From: Plasmodium brasilianum
Lineage: Eukaryota; Apicomplexa; Aconoidasida; Haemosporida; Plasmodiidae
Length of the DNA stretch: 64,000 bases
Assembly: GCF_023973825.1 (NCBI RefSeq)
Contig: NC_090125.1
Location: forward strand, 1,820,928-1,884,927
Direction: 5' to 3'
The notes under the pieces are model-generated. The model made no database searches, was not told where the DNA came from, and worked only from the letters and a program-made list of their open reading frames with translations. Of this stretch, positions 63,844 through 64,000 are shown one piece after another. The position numbers and the translations under genes were made by a program. The first letter of the stretch is position 1, and every line of letters starts with the position of its first letter.

Positions 63844-64000
63844 CTACAAAGATGGAAAAAATGGGGGGGGAGGGGTTGAACATATGTGTACATAGGGATG
63901 AGTACATACAAATATTTTCATACTCGCGCATATATTTCTATTGGAAACATCAATAATTAAGGGACTATTAAGTATATACATGCATACAGTTTATACATGT

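Overview
The window is Plasmodium-type nuclear DNA. It is very AT-rich, with long poly(A)/poly(T) tracts, many short introns bounded by GTAAR-like donors and pyrimidine-rich AG acceptors, asparagine/lysine low-complexity inserts inside conserved proteins, and intergenic microsatellites built from TA, CATA and TACATA words. The gene set (SulP anion exchanger, diacylglycerol kinase, TMEM43, YIP1, ISY1, ankyrin-containing histone deacetylase, PDI) recalls, from memory, a block on P. falciparum chromosome 14. The intergenic texture looks more like a P. malariae or P. ovale type genome than P. falciparum, but the species cannot be settled from this alone. No rRNA, tRNA, CRISPR array, transposon or subtelomeric gene family was seen; this is a chromosome-internal core region.

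Layout from left to right: 3' part of a CS-domain (NudC/p23-like) gene (+); a nuclear gene for the apicoplast RNA polymerase alpha subunit (-); a secreted thioredoxin-fold/PDI protein (+); a possible Tctex-1 dynein light chain (+); an M1-type metallopeptidase (-); a nine-exon secretory-pathway protein with a 7TM-like region (-); a large ankyrin plus class II histone deacetylase (-); YIP1 (+); the splicing factor ISY1 (-), whose coding end overlaps that of YIP1; a 2,194-residue protein with a calpain-like/androglobin-like domain (+); a small hypothetical protein (-); a large low-complexity locus now broken into three reading frames (-); TMEM43 (+); diacylglycerol kinase (+); a RAP-domain protein (+); and the 3' part of a SulP anion exchanger (-). 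Intron-exon structures were rebuilt by hand from splice motifs, phase continuity and protein-family fit.

The genes do not form an operon-like system. Shared themes are the secretory pathway and membranes (PDI, YIP1, the 7TM-like protein, TMEM43, SulP, DGK), organelle gene expression (apicoplast RpoA, probable mitochondrial RAP protein) and nuclear gene control (HDA, ISY1). The most notable observations are the degenerate calpain/androglobin-like domain, the GOST-like 7TM candidate, an M1 peptidase with an altered exopeptidase motif, three genes whose frames break exactly at long coding poly(A) tracts, and an 18-bp antisense coding overlap between YIP1 and ISY1.
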